DNA of 64,000 nucleotides from an uncultured Collinsella sp. GTDB taxonomy: Bacteria > Actinomycetota > Coriobacteriia > Coriobacteriales > Coriobacteriaceae. The stretch lies in contig CANNOC010000001.1 in assembly GCA_947507155.1 (NCBI GenBank), forward strand, positions 122,341 through 186,340. The letters are read 5' to 3'. This document shows positions 33,546 to 43,890 of the stretch, in pieces; position 1 is the stretch's first letter, and each line of letters opens with the position of its first letter. The notes below the pieces were generated by a model. That model searched no databases and was not told where the DNA came from. It was given only the letters and a program-made list of their open reading frames with translations. The position numbers and the translations under genes are program-made.

Positions 33546-34417
33546 TACCCCAGGCGCTCCATAATGGTCGCGGCGATCGCAGGACGGTTCATAGTGTACA
33601 AGTGCAGGCCGTCAGCGCCGTGCTCCTTGAGGTCGCAAAGCTGGCGGGCTGCATAATCTACACCAGCTGCCTGCAGGCTCTCGGGGTCATTCTCGTACTT
33701 GGCGAGGATCTTGATGACGGGGGAGGGCAGCGAAGCGCCGCACATAAAGACCATGCGGCTGATCTGTGACTTGCCCATAAACGGCATGATGCCCGCGGTA
33801 ATGGGCACGGTGATGCCGGCCTTGTCGGCAAGCTCGCGAAAACGGTAGAAGCACTCGTTATCAAAGAAGAGCTGCGTCACAAAGAAGCTCGCGCCAGCGT
33901 CCTGTTTTTGCTTGAGGTGTTCGACCGAGAGGTTGAGATCCTCACAGGCAATGTGGCCCTCGGGGTAGGCTGCGGCGCCCACGCAAAAGCCGGCGTCGAC
34001 GAGCTCGGGGATGAGGTCGCGGGCGTAGGCGTAGTCCGAGGCGGGCTTGTCGTCCTCGGTCGCGCCGGCAGGGAGATCGCCACGCAGGGCCAGGATGTTT
34101 TCCACGCCGGCGGTGCGATACTCGTCGATCTTGGCGGCGATATCGGCGTGCGACCGGCCCACGCAGGTAAGGTGTGCCACCGAGGGCGTGTCGAATTCGC
34201 TCGTAATCATATGCGCGATGGGGGCGGTGGCGGCACCGTTGCCCGAGCCGCCGGCCGAGCAGGTGACCGAGACAAAGCTCGGCGAAAGCTTGCACAGATT
34301 GCCTGCCACTTCGCGAGCCGTGTCGAGGGTCAGCTCGCCCTTGGGCGGGAACATCTCAAACGAAATGGGCGCGGTGCCCTGGGATGCTGCCTGCTTAAAA
34401 ACCTCGTCGACGCGCAT
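33545..34417 (-). CDS. metF: methylenetetrahydrofolate reductase
   Basis: A 290-residue TIM-barrel flavoenzyme producing 5-methyl-tetrahydrofolate for MetH. The signature FEMFPPKGE (N-terminal Glu), the THLTCVG-like AHLTCVGRS, ILALRGD and the FFVTQLFFDN segment are present. ATG 34417 follows GAGGAG; the longer frame from 34483 is not supported. It is the first gene of the metF, reactivation protein, metH operon and is divergent from glnA. No SAM or cobalamin riboswitch could be recognised upstream. Confidence 0.95.
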   Translation of the reverse strand: MRVDEVFKQAASQGTAPISFEMFPPKGELTLDTAREVAGNLCKLSPSFVSVTCSAGGSGNGAATAPIAHMITSEFDTPSVAHLTCVGRSHADIAAKIDEYRTAGVENILALRGDLPAGATEDDKPASDYAYARDLIPELVDAGFCVGAAAYPEGHIACEDLNLSVEHLKQKQDAGASFFVTQLFFDNECFYRFRELADKAGITVPITAGIMPFMGKSQISRMVFMCGASLPSPVIKILAKYENDPESLQAAGVDYAARQLCDLKEHGADGLHLYTMNRPAIAATIMERLG

Positions 34418-34581
34418 ATCGTGCTCCTCTAGATACGTAATAGTGCGATGTGTTGTAAGGATTCTACTGCACCACTGTGCCACGGTGGAGTTTCACTGGC
34501 TATTTGGGGATACCAATCAAAGATGCCTTGCTATCGGCTTTCTCTATAACAGAGCGGCTAATCTAGGCACGGACTATAAAG

Positions 34582-34607
34582 ACTGGTATCTGATGCAAAA
34601 TACCAGT
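34582..34607. promoter_or_regulatory. palindrome ACTGGTAT / ATACCAGT between metF and glnA
   Basis: Eight-base arms separated by ten bases. It lies in the divergent control region of metF and glnA, about 165 bases before the metF start and 240 before the glnA start. It resembles two-fold operators of GntR- or LysR-type regulators, but no regulator gene is adjacent. The rest of 34418-34719 shows no gene. Confidence 0.5.
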
Positions 34608-34719
34608 TAATAGAGCCCCATCCCAAATTGACCGCCCTTAAACCATGGGGAGAGGTCTGCAATTTATGCAGTTGATTGGCTGTTGAGGGTGGCAACGCCG
34701 CCTCGATAGGGTAACCTCA

Positions 34720-34838
34720 TTGATTGGTTTCGCGACAGCAACATAACGGTAATGTCGCGGAAACACGGCGAGTCTAAGCTATGACTCGTTCGTTAGTAAT
34801 CAACACCGCTTCTCACGCGGTGCCGATACGAAGGGAGT
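34720..34838 (+). promoter_or_regulatory. glnA: glnA promoter, operator-like palindrome and RBS-masking hairpin
   Basis: TTGATT (34720-34725) and CATAAC (34742-34747) form a weak promoter. A palindrome TTTCGCGACA / TGTCGCGGAAA (34728-34763) covers it. Further down, ACTCGTTCGT (34784-34793) can pair with ACGAAGGGAGT (34828-34838), which contains the ribosome-binding site of glnA; an inner stem CACCGC / GCGGTG (34804-34822) stacks inside. Pairing would hide the site, so translation may depend on leader folding. Confidence 0.5.
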
Positions 34839-34843
34839 TCCGT

Positions 34844-36931
<2,088 letters not shown>

Positions 36932-36960
36932 AGCGTAACTGACATATCGTCACGGTATTG

Positions 36961-36995
36961 AGCCGGGGTCCGCATCGCGCGGGCCCCGGCTTTTT
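36961..36995 (+). terminator. glnA terminator
   Basis: AGCCGGGGTCCGC / GCGGGCCCCGGCT with loop ATCGC, followed by TTTTT. Confidence 0.92.
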
Positions 36996-37055
36996 GATTG
37001 CGAAGGACGCTTAGGAGTCCGTTTTGCAACTGATTCGCCCACGTAATAAGGGGTC

Positions 37056-37274
37056 GTGGGCAAAAAACGTCAAATATGAGTACTGTCACAAGTCCTGTAG
37101 CATTATCTATTTACAAAATATGGGTTGTTACGCAACATATGTCCAAGTACATAGCTGATAAACGCCTGCAATTCTTCCGCCGTAGGACCCCTGGCGTCTA
37201 AATCGCCTTCTGATGGCATGAAATCGCTGTTACTAAATTGGTAACAGTACTCATATTTGCTATTTTTTGCCCAC
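37056..37274. mobile_element. MITE-like element with 34-bp terminal inverted repeats
   Basis: A 219-bp element. Left end GTGGGCAAAAAA...AAATATGAGTACTGT (37056-37089) is mirrored by the right end ACAGTACTCATATTTG...TTTTTTGCCCAC (37241-37274). The interior is AT-rich compared with the genome, has no open frame of note, and carries a palindrome CTGTTACTAAATTGGTAACAG split across the right end (the inner half at 37227-37247). No clear target duplication is seen. It fits a non-autonomous element or a large structured repeat. Confidence 0.7.
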
Positions 37275-37311
37275 AGGCCCTTGGACGACAGTGTGATTTA
37301 ATGCCCTCGGG

Positions 37312-37585
37312 GTTCGAATCCCGGCGCATGGGTAGCAAAAAGCCCGCTACCGCGAGGGTAACGGGCTCTTCAATTCAAATGGTGCCCCCAGCGGGATGTC
37401 CGCGTGCGGCTGGCGCCGCCCGCTTTCGCTGCGTCGCTTCGCTCCTTGCGTGCTACGCTGGAAAACGCTTGCGCGTTTCCTCAGCTCCGCACCCTGTCGG
37501 GTTCGAATCCCGGCGCATGGGTAGCAAAAAGCCCGCTACCGAATTGGTAACGGGCTTCTCAGATTCTGTGGTGCCCCCAGCGGGA
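37312..37585. repeat. duplicated tRNA-Glu 3' flank
   Basis: A segment of about 85 bases that begins GGGTTCGAATCCCGGCGCA and contains a CGGGCT-type hairpin and the end of tRNA-Glu (TGGTGCCCCCAGCGGGAT on the plus strand) occurs twice, at about 37312-37395 and 37499-37585. In the second copy it joins the intact tRNA. In the first it breaks off and is followed by about 100 GC-rich bases with palindromes such as CGCTTGCGCG. The structure parallels the repeats at the tmRNA 3' end. Confidence 0.65.
37526..37556 (-). terminator. tRNA-Glu terminator
   Basis: On the minus strand AGCCCGTTACC / GGTAGCGGGCT is followed by TTTTTGC, just after the tRNA 3' end. A second copy of the hairpin is at about 37338-37369. 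Confidence 0.8.
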
Positions 37586-37645
37586 TTCGAACCCGCGATA
37601 TCCACCTTGAAAGGGTGGCGTCCTTGGCCGCTAGACGATGGGGAC
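37569..37645 (-). tRNA. tRNA-Glu (anticodon UUC)
   Basis: On the minus strand a full cloverleaf is seen: acceptor GTCCCCA pairing with TGGGGGC, D-arm with CTAGCGGCCAAGGAC, anticodon stem CCACC / GGTGG with loop CTTTCAA (anticodon UUC), and T-arm GCGGGTTCGAATCCCGC. CCA is encoded. TATACT at 37656-37661 on the same strand is a suitable -10 box. Confidence 0.95.
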
Positions 37646-37704
37646 AGCGGGAAAGAGTATAGCAGACTTTTTTAGCCGTTCACATATCGTTGGCAAACTG
37701 AAAA

Positions 37705-37739
37705 ACCACCACAAAGGTGCCTGTCCCCTTTGTGGTGGT
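37705..37739. repeat. small dispersed palindrome, ACCACC type
   Basis: Arms ACCACCACAAAGG / CCTTTGTGGTGGT around GCCTGTCC-like bases. Reverse complement of the copy at 3686-3720, 32 of 35 identical. Confidence 0.75.
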
Positions 37740-37745
37740 GAGGTG

Positions 37746-39923
37746 CTAGGGGAGGAGCTTCATGGCGGCGTCGTGGGCGGCGTGCTCGTAGGTGTCGTCG
37801 AGGGGCGTGAGCGGCAGCAGGGCTGTGGCCTGCGCATCGCCGCGGCGCTCGAGGGCGTGCGCGATCAGCCAGTCGGCGAGCTCGGGGTTCTTGGGCAGTG
37901 CCGGTCCGTGTAGGTACGTGCCGATGACGCCCTTGTAGATCAGGCCCTCAAAGCCATCGTCGCCGTTGTTGCCGGTGCCCGTGATGACGGACGTTCCGAG
38001 CGGCGTGGCCTCGGCGTCCAAAAGCGTGCGACCTCCATGGTTCTCGAATCCCACAAAGGGCTCAGGTGCCAGATCGGTTTTGACGGCTACGTTGCCGATC
38101 AGGCGATCGGAGCCGCGTACGGTTTCGGCGGCAATGACGCCCAGACCCTCAATGCGATCCTCACCCATATAGTACGAACGGCCGAGCAGCTGATAGCTGC
38201 CACAGATGGCAAGCAGCGAACCGCCGTCCTCAACATAGGATGCGACCTTGTCTTTTTGAGCGAGCAGTTCATGTGCAACCGCCAGCTGGTCGCGGTCGGA
38301 GCCACCGCCCATCATGACGATGTCGGCGTCGGTGAGATCGAGCGTCTCACCCATACGGACCTCGTCCACGCGAACGGGGATGCCGCGCCAGGCGCAGCGA
38401 CGCTCGAGGGCGATAACGTTGCCGCCGTCGCCGTAGAGGTTGAGGGCATCGGGGTACAGGTAGACGATGCGCAGCGGGCGCGAAAGCTCGACCGGCGCGA
38501 TGCCGACAGGAAGAGCGCTGCCGTCGGCACGGGCTACGGCGCGCCCGGCAACAGCGTCGGCGGCAGCGCCTTTCAGCCCGTCGAGCTCCTTGACCAGCGG
38601 CGGGAAGGCCGTGTAGTTGGCGACGGCGTAGAAGGTGTCATTGGCGGCCTCGTCTGCCACGGCGCCAATTGCCTGCGCGACGTCCGAGATAATCGCGGCA
38701 TCGATGCCGGCGTACTTGAGACGCACCTGCATGTCGTGCGCGCGCGTGCCTCCGGCAAAGGCGACAAGACCCGGCGTGTCGGCGATGCGCTCGAAGTCGA
38801 CGTCGTAGATCCACGATACATCGTGTCCGTCGGCGTCGTTGTCGTTGAGGAAGAAAGCGCAGAGTCTGCCGCCCGCCGTCTTAATGGACTGGATCTGTCG
38901 ATCGAAGCCTACGGGATTCTTAGCCAGGTTGGCCTCGACGGTGCGGCCGGCGATATCCCAGTGCCCCATACGACCACCGGCGGGCACATAGGCATCGAGC
39001 GTGGGCTGCAGAAACGCCGTATCCACGCCCAACTCGTGCGCGGCAAAGAAGGCGGCGGCAACGTTGTAGACCATGTACAGGCCGTTGTAGCGTGTGGCGA
39101 TGTGTGCGGCAGCCGCGTCGGGCGCAGATCCAAAGACCAGGTCAAAGCCGTAGCCGTCGCAGCCGAGCTCCACGCCCGTCACGCGACGGACAAGCGCAGG
39201 GCGGGCCCAGCCGCACGAGGGGCAATGGTAGGCGCCGAGCTGGCCGTATTGCACGTAGTCATACTCCAGCGGCGCGTTGCACTGTGAGCAAAAGCGCGAG
39301 TCGCTAATACGGTCGGACTCGGTGTTGGTGGCGCCATCGATGCCAAAGGCAATACTCGCGTTGGGAACGCGCGCAGCAATCGAGGCACACAGCGGGTCGT
39401 CTGCGTTGTAGATGAGCGTCGTTGCCGGCGAAAGTTCCAACGCGTGGGCGATGACCTCCTGGGTGTGATCGATCTCGCCATAGCGATCCAGCTGGTCGCG
39501 GAACAGGTTGAGCAGCACAAAGTGCGTCGGCTTGAGCTTGGGCAGAACGCGTACGGTGTAAAGCTCATCGCATTCAAAAACGCCCACGCGCTTGCCGCCG
39601 CCGGCTCGCTTGAGGCCGCTGCGCGCCTCGAGCAGTGCGCCCACCACGCCCGGCTCCATGTTGTTGCCGGCGCGGTTGCATACCACGGTGGCGCCGCTGG
39701 CGGCAACGGCGTCGGCGATGAGGTTCGAAGTGGTGGTCTTACCGTTGGTGCCGGTGATTACCACGCTGCGGTCGACAAGGCCGGCGAGGTCGCTCAGCAG
39801 CTCGGGGTCGATCTTCATGGCGATGCGGCCGGGGAGTACGCCGCCCTGGCGCTTAAGGACGGAGCGCAGCCCCCAGCGGGCGATATCGCTCGAGGTACAG
39901 GCAAGAGATGAGCGGAGATTCAT
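37746..39923 (-). CDS. MurT-GatD fusion, lipid II glutamate amidation enzyme
   Basis: A 725-residue single frame. The first 435 residues are MurT: a Mur ligase-type core with ATP loop ITGTNGKTTTSN (about 57), a four-cysteine zinc ribbon (CSQC and CPSC, about 217-240) and the DUF1727 C-terminal part. From about residue 478 it is GatD, a class I glutamine amidotransferase-like domain with nucleophile Cys in LLAICGSYQLLG and His in GTYLHGP near 688. Together these amidate the D-glutamate of lipid II. In staphylococci and streptococci MurT and GatD are two proteins; here they are one. Adjacent downstream are tRNA-Glu and upstream two unknown genes. Confidence 0.9.
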   Translation of the reverse strand: MNLRSSLACTSSDIARWGLRSVLKRQGGVLPGRIAMKIDPELLSDLAGLVDRSVVITGTNGKTTTSNLIADAVAASGATVVCNRAGNNMEPGVVGALLEARSGLKRAGGGKRVGVFECDELYTVRVLPKLKPTHFVLLNLFRDQLDRYGEIDHTQEVIAHALELSPATTLIYNADDPLCASIAARVPNASIAFGIDGATNTESDRISDSRFCSQCNAPLEYDYVQYGQLGAYHCPSCGWARPALVRRVTGVELGCDGYGFDLVFGSAPDAAAAHIATRYNGLYMVYNVAAAFFAAHELGVDTAFLQPTLDAYVPAGGRMGHWDIAGRTVEANLAKNPVGFDRQIQSIKTAGGRLCAFFLNDNDADGHDVSWIYDVDFERIADTPGLVAFAGGTRAHDMQVRLKYAGIDAAIISDVAQAIGAVADEAANDTFYAVANYTAFPPLVKELDGLKGAAADAVAGRAVARADGSALPVGIAPVELSRPLRIVYLYPDALNLYGDGGNVIALERRCAWRGIPVRVDEVRMGETLDLTDADIVMMGGGSDRDQLAVAHELLAQKDKVASYVEDGGSLLAICGSYQLLGRSYYMGEDRIEGLGVIAAETVRGSDRLIGNVAVKTDLAPEPFVGFENHGGRTLLDAEATPLGTSVITGTGNNGDDGFEGLIYKGVIGTYLHGPALPKNPELADWLIAHALERRGDAQATALLPLTPLDDTYEHAAHDAAMKLLP

Positions 39924-39968
39924 GAAGCCGTTCCTAACGTGAATGACATGGTCGTGGCGTTTGCGCCG

Positions 39969-41012
39969 TTAAAAGCCGTAACGGCGCGCAAATTCCTGGG
40001 CAAGCTGCGACACGTCTTCGCAGGCATTGGCCCAGGGGGCAAAGTCGGGGGTGTCCGAGATAATGCCGTCGGCTTCCCAAACCGCCTGGTGCGAGAGGTC
40101 CCAGGGGTCGCGCGGCTCGGGTCGGCAGGGAAGGTACGGTGTCTGGTACATGGGATTCAGCAAGAAGAACGCGCCACCCTCACAGCGGTTGGCAAACTCG
40201 CGCAGCGCGCGTGTCGCCGGGCGCATCTTGTTCGTTTTGAACAGCAGAATCGTGCGGGCGAGCAGATACCAAGGAGAGTTCTCGAGTGCATCAGCTCCCA
40301 CCTGTTCCTCGAGCTGGTGAGCCAGGGCAAAAAAGCCGTCCTGGTCTTCCAGGCGAGCGAGGGCGAGCAACACGGTGCCTGTGGCTCGGGTGGGGTAGCC
40401 TTCCGCCTTAAGGACGCGGCGGGCGTAGTTGGCAGCAGCGCGGTAGCGGGCGCTCGCCATGCACAGCTGCGAGATGGCCTCGAGCGTGTGGAGCCACCCG
40501 ATAAGAGCCGGCTCGCTCACGGTAAGGTCTGCTGCGGTGACACCGTCGGTCAAAACATTATTGGCCCAGTAGTGCGGGGCTTCCATGTCGAACCCGGGCA
40601 CGCTTTGCTGCAGGTAATCGGCCGTGGTCGCTTCGAGCTTCATCAGGTCGCCTAGGCAGGCGTCGACGGGCGTGTCCGCCAAAATGATGGCGAGCAGCTG
40701 GGCATCGAGGACATACGCATCGACGCGGACGATCTTGAGCAGCTCATCGCGCATATCGTCGAACAGGCGGTTGCGCGTTTGCTCAAACTCCTCGTCGCTG
40801 CCCATGTCCTCGATGCGATGGAGCTCGTCGAGCAGGTGGCGATGAACACCGGCATAGGACAGCAGCGCCTGGGCATGCTCGGACTGCGCATACTTATGAG
40901 GGTTGACGTTCACGTCGTTATGGACAAGCTCGCGTGCTGCATCGGTGAGCTCGGGGTGCGACGCCAGATAGGTGCGCTCCAGGTAGGCGGGGATGTAGAC
41001 GCTCGGATCCAT
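39969..41012 (-). CDS. hypothetical protein, TPR-like helical repeats
   Basis: A 347-residue soluble protein of unknown function. Helical pairs with Ala/Leu periodicity (for example ALIGWLHTLEAISQLCMASA, RYRAAANYARRVLKAEG) suggest TPR-like repeats. It has no catalytic motif or signal peptide. Its ATG overlaps the stop of the upstream gene (TAATG) and the two proteins look similar in organisation, so they may be duplicated partners in a complex. It lies just upstream of the MurT-GatD gene, on the same strand, with a 45-base gap. Confidence 0.65.
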   Translation of the reverse strand: MDPSVYIPAYLERTYLASHPELTDAARELVHNDVNVNPHKYAQSEHAQALLSYAGVHRHLLDELHRIEDMGSDEEFEQTRNRLFDDMRDELLKIVRVDAYVLDAQLLAIILADTPVDACLGDLMKLEATTADYLQQSVPGFDMEAPHYWANNVLTDGVTAADLTVSEPALIGWLHTLEAISQLCMASARYRAAANYARRVLKAEGYPTRATGTVLLALARLEDQDGFFALAHQLEEQVGADALENSPWYLLARTILLFKTNKMRPATRALREFANRCEGGAFFLLNPMYQTPYLPCRPEPRDPWDLSHQAVWEADGIISDTPDFAPWANACEDVSQLAQEFARRYGF

Positions 41013-42088
41013 TAGAGGTCTCCTCCCTTAAACGGCAAACCCTGCTCGGCCGCCCGCAGTATGCGCTCATCGATTTGGGAACGCACGATATCGTTGGTGG
41101 CGACCCAGGCGGCAAAACTGGCGTTGTCGGGGGCGCCCAGGCCCTCCTGCAGTACCGGCGTCGCCTCGGACAGCGCAAGGACAAGCTCGTCGGTCGAGCC
41201 CACGCCCACGTTGACGCGGGCATAGACGCCATCGGGAAACTCGGTTTGGAAGTAGAGTGCCTCGGCTGCGTGCGGACACGAGCGCGCAAGGATGCGCAAG
41301 TAGTGCTCGGCGCCCTCGTAGTCCAGCTCGCGCCAGGCAGCGCTCATCAGCGCGATGAGCGTCCACGGGTCCAAGTCACGCTCCGCATCTTTGGGGCGGC
41401 GGCGCAGTGGGGTATTCGCGAGGTACGGCACGGAGTGTGCGGAGCGAAAGCGCTTGAGCTCCTCGGCAGGGTATTCGAGCTTCGCCATGGCGAGCATCGC
41501 GGTGTGCCGGACACCAGCGGGATCGTTGGGGGCAAAGTCCAAGCTGCGATTTGCGGCTTCGAGCGACATGCGGTAGCGTCCGCTAATGAGGGCGCGTGAC
41601 GCAAGGGCGGCAAGCCAGCGCAGGTAGGGGCGGCGCATAAGGTCGCCTGCGGCCTCGCGCTCGTAGGGGTCCTGCGCCGAGGCGATCTTGAGCGCCAGAT
41701 CGTGCTCCACCTCGTCGCACTTGGACACCAGATACTGCACGTATTCCTCGTTGGATTCGGCGGTGAGCGCCGTCAGCATGCGCTGGGCATCCCAGTTGGC
41801 CGGATCGAGTGTGGCCGCCTCGCGGAGCATGTTCTCGGCAGCTGCCTCTTCCTGCTCTGCCTGGGCATCGTCAGGGATAAAGGGAATGCGGTAGTCGACG
41901 GCCTCGACTACCTTGGCAATCAGATGCCCGGCGCGGTCGCGGTCGTGCACGATGAGCGGTGCGGGGTTGCGGGTGAATTGCTCCATCAGACGCTCTACGG
42001 CGGCACCGTCGGTGAGCGGGATATTGTCGCGGCGCAAGGCCTCAAGAACGAGGCGATGGCAATCCTCTTGAATGGGATCGAATGCCAT
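41012..42088 (-). CDS. hypothetical protein, TPR-like helical repeats
   Basis: A 358-residue soluble protein of unknown function with several helix-turn-helix-like TPR pairs (for example YRMSLEAANRSLDFAPNDPA, ELDYEGAEHYLRILARSCP). ATG 42088 follows GGAGGCC. It is the first of two coupled genes. The pattern of Asn-Asp-Pro after helices is typical of TPR scaffolds. No enzyme motif is visible; a scaffold or chaperone role is only inferred. Confidence 0.65.
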   Translation of the reverse strand: MAFDPIQEDCHRLVLEALRRDNIPLTDGAAVERLMEQFTRNPAPLIVHDRDRAGHLIAKVVEAVDYRIPFIPDDAQAEQEEAAAENMLREAATLDPANWDAQRMLTALTAESNEEYVQYLVSKCDEVEHDLALKIASAQDPYEREAAGDLMRRPYLRWLAALASRALISGRYRMSLEAANRSLDFAPNDPAGVRHTAMLAMAKLEYPAEELKRFRSAHSVPYLANTPLRRRPKDAERDLDPWTLIALMSAAWRELDYEGAEHYLRILARSCPHAAEALYFQTEFPDGVYARVNVGVGSTDELVLALSEATPVLQEGLGAPDNASFAAWVATNDIVRSQIDERILRAAEQGLPFKGGDL

Positions 42089-42588
42089 GGGGCCTCCTTT
42101 GCTGCGGTTAGGGTTCAGATGTTTCTATATAAGGTTCTAGTTTACCCGCATGTGGCACACCGGGGGTGCTGCACTTGGACTTGCACCTTTGCACCACGAA
42201 GTCGGATGTCGCACAAATGTCGGCACCATGGACGGCCGAGTGGTATCACGGTGCCGCAAACGGTCGATTTTTGGCGGCGAACGGTGCATATTTTGGAGGG
42301 GCACAGTCCTGCCCGGGATATGTAGTCAACCTTGATAAAACGTTTGCCCAGCTTGGGAGTATGAATGCCGCACAAGGGTCTTCAGGGATAGAAAAAACGT
42401 TTCATCATTGGCGGCTTTAGGTGAATAACTGACCAACCAGAACGGTAAAATAGTGTTTGTATGAGCGTTGAGACGTTTAGACATCGCGCATTGTCATCGC
42501 CGGCAACGCGCAAACCGGTCCTAACGGAGCCAATTGGGTGCTCCGTTATATACGCAAGTCTAAGAGGGGCTTGTTTAGGAGGCACAGT
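42089..42588. promoter_or_regulatory. intergenic region with leader hairpin before the iron alcohol dehydrogenase
   Basis: 500 bases between divergent genes, no supported ORF. TAAAAT at about 42446 is a possible -10 box. Near the dehydrogenase a stem TAACGGAGC / GCTCCGTTA (42524-42551) lies in the leader. A second stem CGGCACC / GGTGCCG lies at about 42221-42256. No known riboswitch is recognised. Confidence 0.4.
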
Positions 42589-43812
42589 ATGGGACGTTTT
42601 ACCAATCCTCGCGATCTGTACTTTGGTGAGGGCGCTCGCCACGAGGTGAAGAACCTCAAGGGCAAGAAGGCCATCATCGTTTCTGGCGGCAGCTCTATGC
42701 GCCGCGGCGGGTTCCTGCAGGACGTCGAGAACGACCTTAAGGAAGGCGGCTTCGAGGTCAAGCTGTTCGAGGGCGTCGAGTCCGACCCGTCCATCGAGAC
42801 GGTCATGAAGGGCGCCGAGGCCATGCGCGAGTTCGAGCCCGACTGGATTATCGCCATCGGTGGCGGCTCGCCCATCGATGCCGCTAAGGCCATGTGGGTC
42901 TTCTACGAGTATCCCGAGGAGTCCTTCGACAACATCATCCAGCCGTTCAGCTTCCCTGAGCTGCGTCAGAAGGCTCATTTCTGCGCCATCTCCTCTACCT
43001 CCGGCACCGCTACCGAGGTCACCGCGTTCTCCGTCATTACCGACTACGCCAAGGGCATCAAGTACCCGCTGGCCGACTTCAACATCACCCCTGATGTCGC
43101 CATCGTCGACCCCGAGCTCACCTACACCATGCCCGCCAAGCTGTGCGCTCACACCGGCATGGATGCTCTGACCCACTGCATGGAGGCCTACGTTTCCACC
43201 TGCGCCTCTATGTTCACCGACGCCAACGCTCTGCACGGCATCCGCGAGATCGTCGAGTGGCTGCCCAAGTCCTATGCTGGCGACCATGAGGCCCGTCAGC
43301 ACATGCACGAGGCTCAGTGCATCGCCGGTATCGCCTTCTCCTCGGGCCTGCTCGGCATCGTTCACTCCATGGCTCACAAGACCGGTGCTGCCTTCGAGAA
43401 CGGCCACATCATCCACGGTGCCGCTAACGCCATGTACCTGGGCAAGGTCATCCAGTGGAACTCCAAGGATCCCCGTGCTGCCGAGCGTTACGCTTACGTG
43501 GCCAAGGAGATCCTGCACCTTCCCGGCGAGACCAACGAGGAGCTCATCGCTGCGCTCGTCCAGAAGATCCGCGACCTCAACGACCAGCTCAACATTCCGC
43601 AGTCCATCAAGGATTACGCGAATGGTGGCGTGAAGGTCGACGCCGAGAACCCGCAGATGGTTTCCGAGGAGGAGTTCCTCGCCAAGCTGCCCGAGATCGC
43701 CGCGAACGCCGAGCAGGACGCCTGCACGCCCGAGAACCCGCGTGAGACCAAGGCTGCCGACTTCGAGAAGATTCTCAAGGCCTGCTACTACGACACCGAC
43801 ATCGATTTCTAA
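42589..43812 (+). CDS. iron-containing alcohol dehydrogenase
   Basis: A 407-residue NAD(P)-dependent group III alcohol dehydrogenase. The nucleotide loop GGGSPIDAAKAMW (about 85-97) and metal ligands in HTGMDALTHCMEAY and GIVHSMAHKTGAAFENGHIIHG (about 190-290) match the family; the long form with a C-terminal extension is typical of butanol/ethanol dehydrogenase-like enzymes of fermenters. ATG 42589 follows AGGAGG and is preferred over the ATG at 42538. It probably reduces aldehydes to recycle NADH. A terminator separates it from gldA. Confidence 0.93.
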   Translation: MGRFTNPRDLYFGEGARHEVKNLKGKKAIIVSGGSSMRRGGFLQDVENDLKEGGFEVKLFEGVESDPSIETVMKGAEAMREFEPDWIIAIGGGSPIDAAKAMWVFYEYPEESFDNIIQPFSFPELRQKAHFCAISSTSGTATEVTAFSVITDYAKGIKYPLADFNITPDVAIVDPELTYTMPAKLCAHTGMDALTHCMEAYVSTCASMFTDANALHGIREIVEWLPKSYAGDHEARQHMHEAQCIAGIAFSSGLLGIVHSMAHKTGAAFENGHIIHGAANAMYLGKVIQWNSKDPRAAERYAYVAKEILHLPGETNEELIAALVQKIRDLNDQLNIPQSIKDYANGGVKVDAENPQMVSEEEFLAKLPEIAANAEQDACTPENPRETKAADFEKILKACYYDTDIDF

Positions 43813-43834
43813 TCGACTCTTGTTATCGTAACGA

Positions 43835-43874
43835 GGGGCTCCGCACGTATCCGTACGGAGCCCCTTTCTTTTTT
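43835..43874 (+). terminator. terminator between adh and gldA
   Basis: GGGGCTCCG / CGGAGCCCC with loop, followed by TTTCTTTTTT. It ends 17 bases before the gldA start, leaving no room for a separate promoter downstream. Confidence 0.88.
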
Positions 43875-43890
43875 AGAGAATGGGATAGTT

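Noticed and set aside
29286..33656. A very long open frame of 1456 codons on the plus strand.
   Set aside because: It lies exactly opposite the UPF0210, metH and reactivation-protein genes, which have clear motifs and ribosome sites. High GC codon bias removes stop codons on the opposite strand.
34418..34719. SAM or cobalamin riboswitch upstream of metF.
   Set aside because: No B12 box or SAM-family core was seen on the minus strand.
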